Shown: positions 1 to 11,009 of the stretch, piece by piece | Layout: each line of letters begins with the position of its first letter | How positions within the stretch are numbered: the first letter of the stretch is position 1 | Notes under the pieces: model-generated | What the model was told of the DNA's origin: nothing | Database searches by the model: none | What the model saw: the letters and a program-made list of their open reading frames with translations, nothing else | DNA from: Bathymodiolus brooksi | Taxonomy: Eukaryota; Mollusca; Bivalvia; Mytilida; Modiolidae | Direction: 5' to 3' | DNA: 64,000 nt | Assembly: GCA_963680875.1 (NCBI GenBank) | Contig: OY804575.1 | Coordinates: forward strand, 32,888,494-32,952,493 | Made by a program: the position numbers and the translations under genes

Positions 1-221
1 ATTCATTCACACAAAAAAGATATCTAGAAGTTATCAGTCGTTTCACAAGATTCAAAGAATTTAACGGAGAGAAAAAAACAGCAACAAAAACATCGAATAT
101 GTTTAAAATCGTTCCGAGAATAGGGACATGCGATGCTGGTTTTAGCTCTTCAAAATTTCGCTCGAGTTGTCTCCCTTTCGTTATTAAACAAACCACGCTT
201 CCGGTATCTGCGTAGCTCCTC

Positions 222-1212
222 ATGAGTCGAACTACGGTTGACTCGAATGTTTTCCATGGTCCCATCGAATTCGAGATAACGAGAGTCAACTGTAATAGTA
301 AATGTAAATGTAACTACCCAGAATTCATTGAAATGATAAATGATTTTGATATTCTATGTTTAGTTGAAACCAAAACTGATGTTTGTGATATTATAAATAT
401 ACCAGGTTATACTGTCAAAATGAAAAATCTACTTTTTTATGTCGTTTAAAAAGTCAGGAGGTATAATTTTAGCATATAAAAATGAATATAACAAATATAT
501 TTCTGAATTACCTATGTAGTCTAATTTTACACTTTGGTTCAAAATAAATAAAAAATGGACAGGCTGTGATGAAGATAGTATACATGGGATTGCATATATC
601 CCACCGGAAAATTCTAAATATGCGTCGATTGACGCTTTAAGTGAAATTGAAAATGAGTTTCAAAGCTTTCAAAAAAAATATAAATATTTTTGTTTACATG
701 GTGATTTTAATAGCAGGACTTCAAAAGAACCCGATGTTATTAATTTTGAAAGAGAATCAGGCAACGATGAGAATGTTTAACATTTATTTATAGATACAAG
801 TAATGCATATATGTTGGAAGAATTAGGTATTCCCCTAAGACGGGCTAATGAAGATAAGGTTATAAACCAGTATGTTAGAAAATTATTGAATTTGTGTAAA
901 TATAATAATGTATTCATTCTAAATGGTAGAATAGGTGAGGACAAAGATATTGGTAAATTTACATGTAAAAATGTTGGTGTTATAGACTATGCCATTGCAT
1001 CTCCAGAGTACTTAAAGCATATTACTAATTTTCGAGTGTTAGAATTTAGTAAACTTCTTTCAGATGTCCATTGCCCAATATACATTTTTATTGATCATGT
1101 TAAACAATATTCATGTATGAGGTCATCGCCAAACATTATAGGTAACGATAACGTAGATAAAAACCACGCAGGTGGGAAAATTCTAAAAATGGTCTTTTTC
1201 TTGAAAATCTAG
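222..1212 (+). pseudogene. LINE endonuclease domain (broken)
   Basis: The 222-449 frame reads like the start of an APE-type endonuclease (DILCLVETKTD at residues 43-53). After a frameshift near 445, the 590-780 stretch contains HGDFNSR, the conserved catalytic G-D-F-N block. The 811-1212 frame contains DYAIASPEYL followed by SDVHCPIY, which matches the terminal S-D-H-x-P motif with one residue displaced. In the LINE life cycle this domain nicks target DNA to prime reverse transcription. In-frame stops near 516 and 778 and the early frameshift make it non-functional. Confidence 0.75.
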
Positions 1213-1657
1213 ACTTAGAGCTTATGAATGACTTAGAGAATTCTGTGATTAATCTCAGTCCGGAAAATTTCTCACAAATTGAACTTGATAATTGTGTTGA
1301 ATAGCTCAGTAAGCTTTTGGAATTAAGAGATCGAGAAACATAAGAGAGAAAAAGAGTAAAGTAAGTGTATCTAAAAAACCATGGTTCAGATTAGACTGTA
1401 AATATGCTAGATAGAATTATAGAAAATAATTATAAAAAGAGTAGATATAAGAGAAATAAAACAGAATCTTCAAAATTAGAAATGAAGAAGGCAGAAAAAA
1501 GAGCATAAAAAGCTGCTCGACAGGAGCATCGTTCATCATAGAAAAGGAATGAGACAAAAGATGAAGGAATTAAGGTAGAACAATAGTAAAAAATATTGAA
1601 ATATATTAAATTCAGGTTGTCGTAAGAAGCAGCCAAATATTTCTATTAGCTCACTTT

Positions 1658-2850
1658 TTGACTTTTTCAAAACAAATTAATGAAACTCCTCATAACATAG
1701 ATAATGATCATGATCTCCTGGATATAGAACCTCATTTTATAAATACCCCCATCAATGCAGAATTTACCGCAGATGATATATTAAAGTATATCAATGATTT
1801 AAAACCCGAGAAGGCATGTGGCGATGACAATATAATTAATGAATATATAAAATCATCAGCACATTGGCTGATACCAATCTATGTTAAATTGGTTAATTAA
1901 ATATTCGATTCAGGAAAAGTACCGGGTACGTGACTATCACGAAATATTATCTCCATATTCAAAAACAAGGGGAAATCTGATGATGCTAAAAATTATAGAC
2001 CAATTTCGATTTTGAGCTGGATAGGGAAACTGTTTACCTCGATACTTAATAAAAGATTGAATGCTTACTCCGACGATTTTTTGTTGATCAACGAAAGCCA
2101 AGAAGGTCTTAGACATGGGTATTCAACCAATGATAATATATTTTCTTTGTACTCAATTTTTGATTTTTTAACCTTGAAAAAGAAAACAATGTTCTGTGTA
2201 TTCATAGATTTTGAAAAAGCTTTCGATACTGTTTGGAGAGAGGGCTTAAGGTGTAAATTACTCATGAATCATATTAATGGTAAAATGCACATTGTAATAG
2301 TTAATATGTATCATAATGTGAAATCTAGAATTACGTATGATAATGAATTTTCCGAATTTTTACATGTGGGAACGGAGGCAGACAAGGAAAATATTATTTC
2401 CTTTCCTATTTTCTTTATACTTAAATGATTTGGAAACATTTTTAGAAAATAATAATGTAACTGGTTTGAAAAATTTATCTGATGAATAAGAGCAAGAGCT
2501 TTGTTATTATACTAAATTATATGTGATTATGAATGCTAATGATACTGCTCTTTTGGCAAAATCTACAATTAATTTACAAAATCTGTTGAATCTATTCTAA
2601 GTATATTGCATCAAATGGAAACTTAAAGTAAATATAGACAAAACAAAAACTATGATTCTTTCCAAGGGAAGATTACCAACAAACATTCATTTTAAGCATG
2701 GGGATAAGCATTTCGAGATTGTAAAATACTTTTTGTATCTTGGGATAAATTTAGCAGGTCAGGGTCATTTAGTAATGCTAAAAAAGAACTGGTGGACATG
2801 GGAACTAAAGATATGTAATAATAATTTATCTATACAATGTCAATTATAAC
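1658..2850 (+). pseudogene. LINE reverse transcriptase domain (broken)
   Basis: Pieces in order are KPEKACGDDNI (RT motif 0/1 region), NYRPISILSWIGKLF (motif 2a), the finger segment with STNDNIFSLYSIFD, and CVFIDFEKAFDTVW, which carries the first catalytic aspartate of motif A. Further on, NDTALLAKS near 2536 corresponds to the Y/F-x-D-D block, here altered to NDT. The region is interrupted by stops at about 1898, 2426 and 2486. It is the polymerase domain of the element described at 222-5445. The loss of the second catalytic aspartate pair adds to the evidence that it is dead. Confidence 0.8.
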
Positions 2851-3076
2851 TATTTGACAGTATGGTCAAGCCAATAATACTTTATGGGTGTGAAACTTGG
2901 CGATTTGGAAATAACTAAATTATTGAAAGCCTACATTTGAAATTATGTAAGCTACTTCTACATCTAAAAACGTCAACTCCCGATTATATGGTCTACGGTG
3001 AACTAGGAAGACAGAATTGATATTAAAGTTAGAATGATAAATTTCTGGTGTAAAATTATTATGGGGAAACAAAGTA

Positions 3077-3187
3077 AAATTTCTCACATATGTTATAAAT
3101 TACTTTATGACAATAATTTTTATAAGAGATGGATTATGGATAAAACATATCCAGTATATTTTAAATAAGGGTGGCTTATCATATATA
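3077..3187 (+). repeat. LINE segment repeated on both sides of the Tc1 element (left copy)
   Basis: AAATTTCTCACATATGTTAT... to GGGTGGCTTATCATATA is found again, slightly shorter and diverged, at 4752-4844 on the other side of the Tc1 insertion. A simple cut-and-paste insertion would leave only a TA duplication. Confidence 0.8.
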
Positions 3188-4743
3188 CACAAGGAAAAAG
3201 GTTAAACACCCCAATGTTTTTCTGAAATGACAAATGATACAAGTTTCACGAGATTACTGACCAGATAATTTCAAGAACGCAATGGTGACCTGTTAGGACA
3301 TTACATTGGCTGTAAGAAACCACAAAATAAATCAAGAACATTTTTCATTTAATGAATATTTAATCACAATGTCACAAGGCCAGTTTTTGCAGTAAAACAT
3401 GTCCATTTTAAGTATTGACCTTCACAGTTCACAAAGCACGATAAGATTGTCATTTCACTTTCAAAACGTCACTTATGAATCACCTGACGATATCTATTGT
3501 TCAAAGTTCAGTACCGCGTGTAACCCCCACGTGCTTGGATGACGGCCTCAACCATGCGTCTCATCCCTACAGTTAGACGTCGGATGTCCTGTTGTGATAG
3601 CTGCTGCCATTCCGGATGCAATGCTCTTCCAACTGACGAATGTTTTACACAAGAGGTTCCCGAGCCTGCATACCACGGCCTAACATGTCCCAAATATGCT
3701 CTATGAGATTCAAATCCGGGCTCATGGCTGGCCAAGGAACAGAAGTCACGGCTTCGCTTTGGAGATAGGCGGTTACTGCTCTTGAACGATGAGGCCTGGC
3801 GTTGTCATCCATATACACAGGCCTTGTAGCTAGTGGGTGGTTGTCGAAATGGGGGACAACAACTGGTTGCAAGACGTCTCTGATGTACTGATCACCAGTT
3901 AGGTTTCCTTGTATGGTGACTAAATCCAGCTTGCAGTCATGAGAGATACACCCCCAAACCATTACTGAGCCTCCACCGCAAGGGACAGTTGGCTGGGTGT
4001 TTCTTGGGGTATAGGTTGTGTTTTTGTGTCTCCAAACCCTCATCCGGCCGTCAGTTACTTGAAGCAGAAACCGACTCTCGTCTGACCAATGTATCTTGCG
4101 CCATGTCCTTAAATTCCAACCACGTCGGGCTAAGCACCATGCCAAACGTGTTCGTTGATGTCGTTCTGCCAGCAGTGGACGTTTAATGACTCTCCTTGAC
4201 TTAAGTCCCGCTGATTTCAGACGGTTTCTAACTGTTCTTGCTGACAGACGTCTATTGGGCAGCCATTGTTTGAGTACGGGACTGGTTGCCAATAGCATCC
4301 ATCTAACCAAACGCTGCAATGCCCTGTCGTCACGATCTTGGCAAGTCTTTCACATTGTTGGTCTGTGTGTGTTTTCTCACCAGCATAGCCCATCTGACGT
4401 CCAATAGCTTTGAAGGACATCTCTGTTGTATGCATACCGAATATTTGCCATCTTTATGCTTCTGATATTCGTATCATGTTTACTGAGAATGAATAATTCT
4501 TTTAAACACCAGACTTAAATACCCAAATTCGAAGCGTGAACATACTGAATTTTGAGTTATGCGTGAGAGGCATGGTTCACGTGCATGACTAGTAGACATT
4601 AGACATAATGGTCACACCTGTGTGCGCACATCTTTTTAATGGAACATTGTTCTTGCTATTATTAATATAAATTTTAGAATCTAAGCTTAGTGTAACTTAT
4701 TATGTTTTAATATATCAGAGGGTGCTTAACTTTTTTCTTTGTG
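3188..4743 (-). mobile_element. Tc1-like DNA transposon with TIRs and TA target duplication
   Basis: The left end begins CACAAGGAAAAAGG at 3188. The right end, read on the minus strand, begins CACAAAGAAAAAAG at 4743, giving terminal inverted repeats of about 23 bp with a few mismatches. TA dinucleotides at 3186-3187 and 4744-4745 are the target duplication typical of the Tc1/mariner superfamily. It encodes a DD34E transposase on the minus strand. It landed in the LINE copy. The flanks also carry a longer repeat of about 100 bp (see findings). Confidence 0.93.
3508..4455 (-). pseudogene. Tc1-like DD34E transposase, frameshifted
   Basis: The transposase cuts and pastes its own element. The N-terminal third (from about 4435) is a helix-turn-helix paired-like region in one frame. 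Near 4350 the reading moves to a second frame (to 3645) that carries the catalytic core: HWSDESRF with the first Asp, GGGSVMVWGC, YMDDNARPH with the second Asp, and SPDLNLIEHIWD with the Glu. Exactly 34 residues lie between the second Asp and the Glu, so the catalytic signature DD34E is intact. A second frameshift near 3660-3700 leads into the C-terminal segment ending ARGGYTRY at 3508. Two frameshifts make this copy inactive, but it looks younger than the LINE it sits in. Confidence 0.9.
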
Positions 4744-4751
4744 TATATATC

Positions 4752-4844
4752 AAATTTCTCACATATGTTTAAATTACTTTATAACAATAATTTTATAAGA
4801 GATGGATTATGGCTATTTCAAATAAGGGTGGTTTATCACATATA
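4752..4844 (+). repeat. LINE segment repeated on both sides of the Tc1 element (right copy)
   Basis: It begins AAATTTCTCACATATGTTTA, runs through TTATAAGAGATGGATTATGG and AAATAAGGGTGG, and ends at TATCACATATA. It matches 3077-3187 except for an internal gap of about 17 bp. The LINE C-terminal coding region continues directly after it. Confidence 0.8.
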
Positions 4845-5445
4845 TGGCTATACCAGAATTGTATATCAGAAACATGGTTGGGTAATGCTGTTAATATGAA
4901 TTTAATAGATCAATTTAAATAGACTTGGAGTACATCTGTAGATAATTCACATAAGGCTTTGAATTATAGATTATACCAAAAGGGTGTATCTTTTGAAAAT
5001 TATTTAGAAATTTTGAAGGATAAGAACTTATTCTTACTTTGTCGTTTCCGTATCTGTAATCACATACTTCCCATTGAAATCGGTCGGTGACACAACGTAA
5101 ATCGAGAGAATAGAGTATGTAATTTGTGTCAGGGTATGGAGTTGGGAGACGAGTTTCATTATTTGCTCGAATGCACTGAATTTATACAGGACAGAGCCAG
5201 GTTGATTCCCCAAAAATACAGATATAGTCCAAAATACTGTCAAATATTGTGCCTTGATGTGTTCAAATTATGTGGTTGAATTAAGTAAATTATGTAAATT
5301 CAATAGAATAGATAACAGTAAAGTATGTCCTTAGGTTTGTTTACTTCCTTTCGGAAACTGATGTAAATATGTTTATATTTTTGGTATTTATCTCTTTACC
5401 ATGTAACATGGTTATGAGAAATAAAGATATACTATTGAGTATATT
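4845..5445 (+). pseudogene. LINE C-terminal region and 3' end
   Basis: The translation shows HKALNYRLY, FENYLEILKDKN, LLCRFRICNHILPIE and CNLCQ...GDEFHYLLEC. These align closely with the second LINE copy at 20930-21418 (KALNYRIF, FENYFRVLEDKD, CTKC...GDEYHYIMEC). It is the same family, 3' of the Tc1 insertion. Stops near 4920 and 5088 break the frame. Confidence 0.8.
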
Positions 5446-6440
5446 TCAGCTGTATTGTGGCGTGTAATTAACAGATTAAAATTAAACAATGAAATATGAC
5501 TTACGGCATTATGAATATCAATCTAAATACGTCTTTTAGAAATTGATACATGTCCTAGTTTCAATGACATATTGAAAACAACCTTCATTAACCATACCCA
5601 AAGTGAGCAGTTATACGATCTTTAAACTTCAGAACTTTTTTACCTTGTGGAAAATAAGCGTACATAGGGTCGACACATGTAAGTTACTGTTAACATAAGA
5701 TTGCATGAATATGGTTATGGACACGAACAAGTTAAATAAAAGGTAAAGAGATGAACAAATAAAGAAATTGTATTGAAAATAAATATGTAAGCAGAAAGTT
5801 AAAAAGGGGGTGGTAATTCCGTGCCACGAGCGCCTGTGGTATGACCTATTCATTTTAATTTTGTCTTCTCCCAAAGACTTTTACATTATTTATCTTTCAA
5901 ATCTCTTGACTATGGGCGTACCTTATGAATGTGTATTAGATTGGATGTTTACGTTATTTTTACTCTCACTTTGTCGATATCTCTGCTGGTGGACTGTTAC
6001 TCCCCATGGGTATCATCTGCCCAGTAATCAATTCTTCGCCACTGATATGCCATGCTCTATTAGATATATTTATTATTGAAATGTTCAGTTCCTCCATAAT
6101 GTAATTATACTAAATCTATGGTTCTCCTTCAGGCATAGATAACAATAGCCGAATTTGACGACGCTGTTTAGATCCTTTCGTTTCCTTGCTCCAAAACATT
6201 TTAAATTATTTGGCTTTGCAATATTTTGACTTTGAGTGTATACGTACATGATGAACGTTATTCCAGAAACGTGTCTTGTGCTCTATGTTAGATATATACG
6301 TTTTTATTTTTACAAAATAACACAACACGAATAGAAATGACAAACTGATAATGGGTTTTTTATGCAGAAATCGTACCTGACATCACATACTACTTACTAA
6401 CATCACACAATTAACATGTAATATGGCAACATGAACTTAC
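5446..6440. other. No gene seen; two diverged copies of a short interspersed repeat
   Basis: No coding exon is supported here. About 5866-5965 and 6190-6305 are diverged copies of a repeat beginning CCAAA(G/A)A(C/T)TT..A.ATTATTT. The best-preserved copy is at 38097-38205. The 6190-6305 copy carries the hammerhead-like motif treated separately. Confidence 0.5.
6234..6283 (+). ncRNA. Hammerhead-ribozyme-like motif (decayed)
   Basis: GAG (6234), ATGATGA (6248-6254, one base off the CTGATGA box), a short stem-loop, GAAA (6266-6269), GTC (6273-6275) and GTGCTC (6278-6283) come in the order of a hammerhead core, with GAG/CTC able to start stem I. Stem II would be very weak. This looks like a fossil of a ribozyme-bearing repeat rather than an active ribozyme. 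Confidence 0.25.
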
Positions 6441-6944
6441 AAGAAAACGCAATAGTTCAGTAACTTTTTCTATAACTTACCTGTTTACTGTCAATATTTC
6501 TAAATGTCCCACAAATAAATAACATTAACTACAACTTGTATCTAACATTATTTCTAGAAAACTATGCAAAAGTCTTCCCTATTTGAAGTACAAGATCGTA
6601 TACAGTGACAAATGATATAAGTGGGTAAGAAGAAAGACTAATTCAAATGGGATGGTATTCTTTAAGAGGACAGATTAGACTGTAATGATTCATTTAACTT
6701 CCCGAGGAAAGAGTCAAGTATCGTCAAAGTGTCTGTAGAACCCTTGAGATGTAACCTTTTACTACCTTGATGTAAATTATATTTAACATTTTTACTGGAA
6801 TTATAACTTGTAACCATGGATAACGAGTTAGTTATCGATGAATTTGTTATCAAACGTGCTCTATGTTAATTTATACACACATATGTTCTACGTTTACATT
6901 TTCTGAAAATGTTTAAAGATGGATATTACAAGTAATAAACTGAA
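6440..6944 (-). repeat. L flank, copy 1, of the satellite/gag unit
   Basis: It is nearly identical to 10510-11009, and its first part recurs at 17420-17546. On the minus strand a small open frame (6853-6662) contains GSTDTLTILDSFLGKLNESL. Its style resembles the gag-like N-terminal segment at 17580-17771 but it cannot be aligned confidently. On the minus strand CAG/GTAAGTTATAG near 6480 would make a good splice donor. Confidence 0.7.
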
Positions 6945-9247
6945 AAACAAGAGATACCACACTGTCGGAACAGTTCCAAGATCTAGCAGAAAATCAAGAA
7001 ATAACACATTGTCGGAACAGTTCCACAATCTAACAGAAAATCAAGAGATATCACACTGTTGCAACAGTTTCAAAACCTACCAGAAAAACAATAGATACCA
7101 CACTGTCGGAACAGTTCCAAAATCTAACAGTAAAACAAGAGATATCACACTGTCGGAACAGTTCCAAGATCTAGCAGAAAATCAAGAAATAACACATTGT
7201 CGGAACAGTTCCACAATCTAACAGAAAATCAAGAGATATCACACTGTTGCAACAGTTTCAAAACCTACCAGAAAAACAATAGATACCACACTGTCGGAAC
7301 AGTTCCAAAATCTAACAGTAAAACAAGAGATATCACACTGTCGGAACAGTTACGCAATCTAACAGAAAAACTAGAGATATCACACTGTCGCAACAGTTTC
7401 AAAATCTACTAGAAAAACAAGAGATACCACACTGTCGGAACAGTTCCAAAATCTAACAGAACGACAAGAAATACCACATTGTCGGAATAGCTCCAAAATC
7501 AAACATAAACACAAATAATACCACACTGTCGGACAGCTCTAAAATCTAACAGAAAAACAAAAAATACCGCACTGTCGGAACAGTTCCAAAATCTAACAAA
7601 AAGACAAGAGATACCGCACTGTCGGAACATTTCTAAGATCTAACAGAAAAACAAGAGATACCACACTGTCGGAACAGTTCCAAAATCTAACAGAAAAACA
7701 AGAGATACCACACTCTGGGAACAGCTCTAATATCTAACAGAAAAACAAAAACTACCACACTGTCGGAAGAGTTCCAAAATCTAATAGAAAGACAAGAGAT
7801 ACCACACTGTCAGAACAGTTCCAAAATCTAACAGAAAAACAAGAGACACCACATTGTCGGAACATTTTAAAAATCTAACAGAACGACAAGAAATACCACA
7901 TTGTCGGAATAGCTCCAAAATCAAACAGAAACACAACAAATACCACACTGTCGGAACAGCTCTAAGATCTAACAGAAAAACAAGAGATACCACACTGTCG
8001 GAACAGTTCCAAAATCTAACAGAAAAACAAGAGATACCACACTCTCGGAACAGCTCTAATATCTAACAGAAAAACAAAAACTACCACACTGTCGGAAGAG
8101 TTCCAAAATCTAACAGAAAGACAAGAGATACCACACTGTCAGAACAGTTCTAAAATCTAACAGTAAAACAAGAGATATCACACTGTCGGAACAGTTCCAA
8201 GATCTAGCAGAAAATCAAGAAATAACACATTGTCGGAACAGTTCCACAATCTAACAGAAAATCAAGAGATATCACACTGTTGCAACAGTTTCAAAACCTA
8301 CCAGAAAAACAATAGATACCACACTGTCGGAACAGTTCCAAAATCTAACAGTAAAACAAGATATATCACACTGTCGGAACAGTTACGCAATCTAACAGAA
8401 AAACTAGAGATATCACACTGTCGCAACAGTTTCAAAATCTACTAGAAAAACAAGAGATACCACACTGTCGGAACAGTTCCAAAATCTAACAGAACGACAA
8501 GAAATACCACATTGTCGGAATAGCTCCAAAATCAAACAGAAACACAAATAATACCACACTGTCGGAACAGCTCTAAAATCTAACAGAAAACCAAAAAATA
8601 CCACACTGTCGGAACAGTTCCAAAATCTAACAAAAAGACAAGAGATACCGCACTGTCGGAACATTTCTAAGATCTAACAGAAAAACAAGAGATACCACAC
8701 TGTCGGAACAGTTCCAAAATCTAACAGAAAAACAAGAGATACCACACTCTGGGAACAGCTCTAATATCTAACAGAAAAACAAAAACTACCACACTGTCGG
8801 AAGAGTTCCAAAATCTAATAGAAAGACAAGAGATACCACACTGTCAGAACAGTTCCAAAATCTAACAGAAAAACAAGAGACACCACATTGTCGGAACATT
8901 TTCAAAATCTAACAGAACGACAAGAAATACCACATTGTCGGAATAGCTCCAAAATCAAACAGAAACACAACAAATACCACACTGTCGGAACAGCTCTAAA
9001 ATCTAACAGAAAAACAAAAAATACCACACTGTCGGAACAGTTCCAAAATCTAACAAAAAGACAAGAGATACCACACTGTCGGAACATTTCTAAGATCTAA
9101 CAGAAAACCAAGAGATACCACACTCTCGGAACAGCTCTAATATCTAACAGAAAAACAAAAACTACCACACTGTCGGAAGAGTTCCAAAATCTAACAGAAA
9201 AACAAGAGACACCACATTGTCGGAACATTTTCAAAATCTAACAGAAA
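6945..9247. repeat. 47-bp satellite array 1 (~49 monomers)
   Basis: The tandem monomer is ACAAGAGATACCACACTGTC followed by GGAACAGTTCCAAAATCTAA and CAGAAAA. The period was measured directly as 47 bp (7981 to 8028). Variants such as GTTGCAACAG, GGAATAGCTCC and ACATTTCTAAG recur in fixed order. A higher-order repeat of about 1033 bp (22 monomers) is visible (7197 versus 8230, 7854 versus 8888). Because 47 is not a multiple of 3, a frame passes through all phases in 141 bp, which creates spurious open frames. Confidence 0.97.
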
Positions 9248-9779
9248 ATTCGTAGAAATCGCAAAATCGATACTCGGTCAAATCTACTACTGATCGGACG
9301 AGAAAGCTACAAATTCCAATAGTATGCTAAGCAAATTCGTGGTGCTGTATACCAACACTGTGGGATCGAATCCAACAGAGGAAAGAACAAAAGATTGTTC
9401 GCGTTAAAAATCTTTACTCTAACACTGTTAGGTTGAATGTTCATATGTTCATAAAGAATATTTAATACAGCCTAGTATTATTCGGTTCCCAGTGAGGTAG
9501 ACATGCGTACATTGCATGGTTATCACCTGCTTGCCATGGTTATATATATACAAGAGTACAGACCAGATGGCAAATCATTGAATATTATATGACAATAACT
9601 TTAGATAATGCAAATTTTCACAGGTATTTTTAAACTATTTCCTGGAAACCTAGTTCGGTTTGTATATTTAGAAAACAATTGTGAGACTATTACTATTTGA
9701 AAAGTATTTTAGCTCCGTTGAGGAAAAACCCTACACAAAACGCGTTTGTATTTACCGAATGCGCATACAATTTTTTTAA
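9248..9779 (-). repeat. R flank, copy 1 (between satellite and gag-like ORF)
   Basis: This unique-looking stretch starts ATTCGTAGAAATCGCAAAAT at 9249 and recurs at 16504-17040 with few differences. On the minus strand it lies downstream of the gag-like ORF. No domain is recognised in it. Confidence 0.8.
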
Positions 9780-10338
9780 AGACAAAGATCTATGCAACGT
9801 GCATCTTTCTTTCCTGGCAAATTAATTTCAAGTCCGTTGCTTTTATGTAAGGAACTAGCAGCATGTACAGACTCATAATCTTTCACCAATAAAGCGGCTA
9901 AATTGACATCCCTACCTTCAAGTATTTGCTTTTTTTAGTGTTGTTGAGATAATATCCATCAACGGCAAAGAGGAAGATGGTACTGCGTTTATCGTAGCCG
10001 TAGCTGAGTTGTAGGCAAGATTTAAACCATAGGCATAGTCGGATTCCTGGGATGGAACACCATACCAATTGTACAAAGTAAAGTTGTCTTGAGAATTCGT
10101 GCTTCTGCTCTCCTCATCATTTGTGGGTAATATTCTAGGTAATTCTGGCCGTGGTCTTACAACAGACGAGTCCACCTGATTGACATTAAATGAGTCCATT
10201 GCATTATTAAGTCATGCAACAACTTCAGTTAAATTACCAAGTAGCCGATGTATTTCTCTCTCCGGTGTGGAAATGTTAGCAACTTCCCAGCTTTGCGAAT
10301 TATTACCCATAAGTTCACTAGAAACAACTTCCGAGATT
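9780..10338 (-). pseudogene. Gag-like ORF1 of a tyrosine-recombinase (DIRS/Ngaro) retroelement, copy 1
   Basis: On the minus strand the protein runs from MGNNSQSWEVANISTPERE through LYNWYGVPSQESDYAYGLN to SLPLMDIISTTLKK. A frameshift near 9930 then moves to the segment equivalent to ILEGRDVNLAALL in copy 2. The pattern '..I...LKK.I..G..V.LA.LL' resembles the capsid-like ORF1 of DIRS/Ngaro elements; this is a pattern judgement, not a search result. An in-frame TAG interrupts the region before MDSFNVN, and a one-base deletion alters the C-terminus. The upstream part of the ORF ends abruptly at 10338. Confidence 0.5.
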
Positions 10339-10509
10339 AGTCAAGGGGTCCTACGTTAGTTTTGGATTTTGATGTAAATCAAAATATAAGAATATTCATA
10401 CTATGTATAAAACAATGAAAGGGTTATTTCCGAGTAAACCCAATTAAGTATAATGCCCCAGGTCTACCAGAATATACTATATTTAGCATGTGTATATATA
10501 TATATTTGT
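10339..10509. other. Junction segment between the two satellite units
   Basis: 10339-10469 has no counterpart elsewhere in the window that I can see. From about 10470 (ATACTATATTTAGCATG) the sequence matches 17369 onward. Confidence 0.5.
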
Positions 10510-11009
10510 GAAGCAGTGATACAATAGTTCAGTAACTGTTTCTATAACTTACCTGTTTACTGTCAATATTTCTAAATGTCCCACAAATAAATAGCATTAA
10601 CTACAACTTGTATCTAAAATTATTTCTAGAAAACAATGCAAAAGTCTTCCCTATTTGAAGTGCAAGTTCGTATACAGTGACTAATGATATAAGTGGGTAA
10701 GAGGAAAGACTAATTCAAATGGGATGGTATTCTTTAAGAGGACAGATTAGACTGTAATGATTCACTAATCTTCCCGAGGAAAGAATCAAGTATCGTCAAA
10801 GTGTCTGTAGAACCCTTGCGATGTAAACTTTTACTACTTTGATGTCAATTATATTTAACATTTTCACTGGAATTATAACTTGTAACCATGGATAACGAGT
10901 TATTTATCGGTGAATTTGATATCAAACGTGCTCTATGTTAATTTATACACACATATATGCTACGTTTACATTTTCTGAAAATGTATAAAGATGGATATTA
11001 CAAGTAATA
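10510..11009 (-). repeat. L flank, copy 2
   Basis: It matches 6440-6944 nearly base for base (AATAGTTCAGTAACT..., ACAACTTGTATCTAAAATTA, GGTAAGAGGAAAGACTAATT). The small minus-strand frame seen in copy 1 is broken here by a TGA, while GSTDTLTILDSFLGK is retained. Confidence 0.8.

Larger units (their letters stand above)
222..5445 (+). mobile_element. Degenerate non-LTR (LINE) retrotransposon, split by a Tc1 insertion
   Basis: Translated pieces in changing frames give, in order, an AP-endonuclease domain (222-1210), a reverse transcriptase (1658-2850) and a C-terminal region with a CxxC..H....C cluster (4850-5280). The 3' end near 5445 reads ATGAGAAATAAAGATA and resembles the tail of the second copy at 20790. 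Many stops and frameshifts show that it is dead. The order endonuclease-RT-zinc-knuckle is that of jockey/CR1/L2-type LINEs; the exact clade cannot be fixed by eye. A Tc1-like transposon occupies 3188-4743. The first 221 bases of the window could be its 5' UTR but show nothing decisive. Confidence 0.85.

Noticed and set aside
3989..4407. Plus-strand frames across the Tc1 element
   Set aside because: They are shadows of the minus-strand transposase.
6919..9100. Open frames of 60-116 codons through the satellite arrays (e.g. repeating NLTEKQEISHCRNS)
   Set aside because: They follow from a 47-bp stop-poor monomer read in all phases, occur on both strands, and have no start context, splice sites or domain.
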